The notes under the pieces are model-generated. The model worked only from the letters and a program-made list of their open reading frames with translations, was not told the origin of the DNA and did no database searches. From contig JAKSCW010000025.1 of NCBI GenBank assembly GCA_022360375.1, positions 1 through 6,861 of the forward strand: a DNA stretch of 6,861 nucleotides, written 5' to 3'. Below, one piece after another: positions 5,328 to 6,861 of the stretch; position 1 is the first letter of the stretch, and each line of letters opens with the position of its first letter. Both the position numbers and the translations under genes were made by a program. Source of the stretch: Balneolales bacterium (lineage in GTDB: Bacteria > Bacteroidota > Rhodothermia > Balneolales > Balneolaceae).

Positions 5328-6404
5328 TTACGCGATATCTACATCATCGTTCAAATAAACGTCCTGAATAGTATTCAATAGCTTAACACCCTCATCCAAT
5401 GGACGCTGGAATGCCTTACGACCGGAGATCAATCCCATGCCTCCGGCACGTTTATTGATTACTGCAGTTTTTACCGCATCAGCAAAATCGTTTGCCCCTG
5501 ATGCCCCACCGGAATTAATCAAACCGGCACGACCTGCAAAACAATTGATTACCTGGTAGCGGGTAAGATCAATAGGGTGATCGGAAGTCAATTCAGTGTA
5601 AATGCGTTCATCCAATTTACCATAGCTCGAATCACCAGCATTTAATGCTTTATAGCCACCATTTACGGTTGGTTGTTTTTGCTTAATGATATCAGCGCCT
5701 ATAGTAGTACCAATATGGTTTGCCTGCCCGGTTAAATCTGCAGAAGTATGGTGATCAACACCGTCTACCTTGAATGCACTGTTACGCATGTAACACCAAA
5801 GAATCGTTGCCATTCCCAATTCATGAGCATATGCAAATGCTTCTGCTACTTCCTGGATTTGGCGGTTAGATTCATCAGAACCAAAGTATACCGTAGCGCC
5901 AACTGCAGCAGCACCCATGTCGTATGCCTGGTTGATGGTTCCAAACATAATTTGATCGAACGTGTTTGGGTAGGTCAACAATTCATTGTGATTGATTTTC
6001 ACAATGAATGGAATTTTGTGAGCATATTTTCTGGATACAGAACGCAACGCTCCAAACGTAGAAGCAACACCATTACAGCCAGCCTCAATTGCCAATTTCA
6101 CGATATTCTCCGGATCGAAATAATCGGGGTTTTTCGCAAAAGAGGCCCCCGCCGAGTGCTCAATACCTTGATCCACTGGTAAAATAGATACATAACCAGT
6201 TTTACCTAATCGTCCGGCCTCCATTAACCATTGTAAATTCCCCAGAACTCTGCTGTTTCGGTCGGAGTGGTACCATACTTCATCCACATAATCAGCACTT
6301 GGAAGTACCAAGCGGTCTTTGCTGATGGTTTTACTTTCATGCTCTAACAGGTAAGAAGCCTCATCGCCCAAGTACTCCGCAATTTTCGATGTATCTAGTG
6401 ACAT
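5328..6404 (-). CDS. fbaB: Class I fructose-bisphosphate aldolase (FbaB/DhnA type)
   Basis: A 358-residue protein that closely matches E. coli FbaB along its length. Hallmarks: GYVSILPVDQGIEHSAGASF (70-89) with Asp78, the block around VKINHNELLTYPNTFD (125-140), GATVYFGSDES (169-179), LWCYMRNSAFK (202-212), SADLTGQANH (221-230), the Schiff-base lysine region GADIIKQK with Lys241, FAGRAGLINSGGASG, and NKRAGGMGLISGRKAFQ near the end. It reversibly splits fructose 1,6-bisphosphate into dihydroxyacetone phosphate and glyceraldehyde 3-phosphate through a Schiff base, without a metal, in the cytoplasm. It serves glycolysis or gluconeogenesis. Start ATG at 6404-6402, no SD. It appears to be a single-gene unit with a strong terminator. 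Two inverted repeats lie upstream, in the region shared with the divergent Dus gene. No damage seen. Confidence 0.96.
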   Translation of the reverse strand: MSLDTSKIAEYLGDEASYLLEHESKTISKDRLVLPSADYVDEVWYHSDRNSRVLGNLQWLMEAGRLGKTGYVSILPVDQGIEHSAGASFAKNPDYFDPENIVKLAIEAGCNGVASTFGALRSVSRKYAHKIPFIVKINHNELLTYPNTFDQIMFGTINQAYDMGAAAVGATVYFGSDESNRQIQEVAEAFAYAHELGMATILWCYMRNSAFKVDGVDHHTSADLTGQANHIGTTIGADIIKQKQPTVNGGYKALNAGDSSYGKLDERIYTELTSDHPIDLTRYQVINCFAGRAGLINSGGASGANDFADAVKTAVINKRAGGMGLISGRKAFQRPLDEGVKLLNTIQDVYLNDDVDIA

Positions 6405-6437
6405 ATCTATCTAATTTGAGATTAAATTTTAGTGCAA

Positions 6438-6445
6438 AAAATATA
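6438..6445 (-). promoter_or_regulatory. Possible -7 element of the aldolase promoter
   Basis: Leftward TATATTTT at 6445-6438 differs from TAnnTTTG only at the last base, followed by more Ts and a G. Transcription would start near 6431, some 27 bases before the ATG. The inverted repeat at 6447-6472 lies directly upstream, over the -33 to -7 spacer. The match is imperfect and no clear -33 is seen. Confidence 0.28.
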
Positions 6446-6446
6446 G

Positions 6447-6472
6447 CGGTTAATCCAAGAAATGACTAACCG
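6447..6472. repeat. Inverted repeat upstream of the aldolase gene
   Basis: CGGTTA (6447-6452) and TAACCG (6467-6472) are exact inverted copies. With one mismatch the arms extend inward by two more pairs (6454-6455 with 6464-6465). No T tract follows on either strand, so this is not a terminator. It abuts the possible -7 element of the aldolase promoter, a position suited to an operator. No regulator is known. Confidence 0.35.
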
Positions 6473-6479
6473 AAGTTCA

Positions 6480-6505
6480 CCTCAGAAACGATTCCTTTTC
6501 TGAGG
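6480..6505. repeat. Perfect 9-base inverted repeat between aldolase and Dus genes
   Basis: CCTCAGAAA (6480-6488) and TTTCTGAGG (6497-6505) are a perfect inverted repeat with an 8-base spacer. Neither strand has a T tract after it, so termination is unlikely. Its right arm overlaps the expected -33 region of the Dus promoter, so it may be an operator. Its span (26 bases) equals that of the neighbouring repeat, and the two centres are 33 bases apart. Confidence 0.45.
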
Positions 6506-6529
6506 AACCCCTGAAAATCCTTATCTTTG
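6500..6529 (+). promoter_or_regulatory. Promoter of the Dus gene
   Basis: TATCTTTG at 6522-6529 is an exact TAnnTTTG -7 element. CTG at 6500-6502, 19 bases upstream, is a partial match to the TTG -33. Transcription would begin near 6536, leaving a leader of about 12 bases before the ATG at 6548. Confidence 0.55.
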
Positions 6530-6547
6530 ATAAATTTTTGATGAAGT

Positions 6548-6861
6548 ATGCAGATCGGCGAAATTACATTACCTGAGAAACCGCTTTTCCTTGCTCCAAT
6601 GGAAGATGTTTCAGATGCCCCCTTCCGGCAAATCTGTCGGGAAAAAGGTGCGGACATCGTTTACACTGAATTTATTAGCTCAGAGGCTCTCATTCGGGAT
6701 TCCGATATTGCCCTTCATAAAATGAGTTATACTGAGAGTGAGCGACCATTGGGAATCCAGATTTTTGGCGGACGAGAAGAAGCCATGTATGGAGCCGCTA
6801 AAGTAGCCGAGAATAACAATCCCGATCTGGTGGACATCAACTTTGGTTGCCCGGTTTATAA
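6548..6861 (+). CDS. tRNA-dihydrouridine synthase, N-terminal part (DusB-like, cut by window edge)
   Basis: The first 104 codons of a flavin-dependent tRNA-dihydrouridine synthase, running off the window. The start MQIGEITLP leads into the first barrel strand PLFLAPMEDVSDAPFRQICR (12-31), equivalent to the APM...D.PFR motif that binds FMN in Dus proteins. TEFISSEAL (40-48) and ERPLGIQIFGGR (65-76) follow. At the end comes DINFGCPV (96-103), whose Cys101 is the expected catalytic acid. The enzyme reduces uridines in the tRNA D-loop using NADPH and FMN. An ATG seven bases upstream (6541) runs into a stop in its own frame, so the ATG at 6548 is the start. No SD. The sequence is typical of the DusB-type enzyme of Bacteroidota, but the subtype cannot be fixed from this part. 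Confidence 0.93.
   Translation, partial: MQIGEITLPEKPLFLAPMEDVSDAPFRQICREKGADIVYTEFISSEALIRDSDIALHKMSYTESERPLGIQIFGGREEAMYGAAKVAENNNPDLVDINFGCPVY

Noticed and set aside
5748..6182. Rightward open frame of 144 codons opposite the aldolase gene
   Set aside because: It is fully antisense to a highly conserved FbaB sequence, has no recognisable domain and lacks a promoter; it is a shadow frame.
1..6861. CRISPR array, insertion sequence, tRNA or rRNA gene, phage defence cluster
   Set aside because: No regularly spaced direct repeats, transposase, structured RNA or defence genes beyond the PIN/RHH pair could be found on either strand.

Overview
The window reads as a chromosomal stretch of a Bacteroidota-type bacterium. 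The lineage evidence is indirect. Three gene starts carry an exact TAnnTTTG -7 element, the promoter signature of this group. Most starts lack a Shine-Dalgarno sequence while rpsU has one. The DUF2400, DUF3667-like, RadA, bS21 and class I aldolase sequences have a Bacteroidota/Balneolota flavour. I cannot fix the genus, and a Balneolota-like marine relative is only a guess.

Layout. Bases 1-47 hold the start of a leftward gene cut by the window edge, beginning with a signal-peptide-like sequence. Bases 48-281 are AT-rich and non-coding and end in a striking double palindrome (251-269). Next comes a rightward toxin-antitoxin pair, a ribbon-helix-helix antitoxin (282-500) and a PIN-domain toxin (497-898), overlapping by 4 bases. 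Nine bases further on is a DUF2400/TIGR02757 gene of unknown function (908-1732). It converges on a leftward DUF3667-like membrane protein (1763-2527), with a decayed REP-like palindrome between them. The divergent region 2528-2636 carries the promoter and leader of rpsU (2637-2831). The rpsU terminator lies partly inside the 3' end of the convergent radA gene (2868-4202).

radA and an LPG-synthase/YbhN-type membrane protein (4204-5250) form a tight leftward pair with one base between them, and both appear to start with TTG. Upstream, class I fructose-bisphosphate aldolase (5328-6404) is transcribed leftward as its own unit and ends in a strong terminator. A divergent intergenic region with two inverted repeats separates it from the 5' part of a rightward tRNA-dihydrouridine synthase gene (6548 to the window edge).

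The genes are mostly housekeeping: translation (bS21, Dus), recombination (RadA), central carbon metabolism (aldolase) and envelope lipids (LPG-synthase-like). The only accessory element is the PIN/RHH toxin-antitoxin pair. I found no convincing new multi-gene system. The most interesting signals are regulatory: the double TGTAWTACA operator of the toxin-antitoxin pair, the SD-bearing rpsU leader with an overlapping mini-ORF, the rpsU terminator nested in radA, and the paired palindromes between the aldolase and Dus genes.
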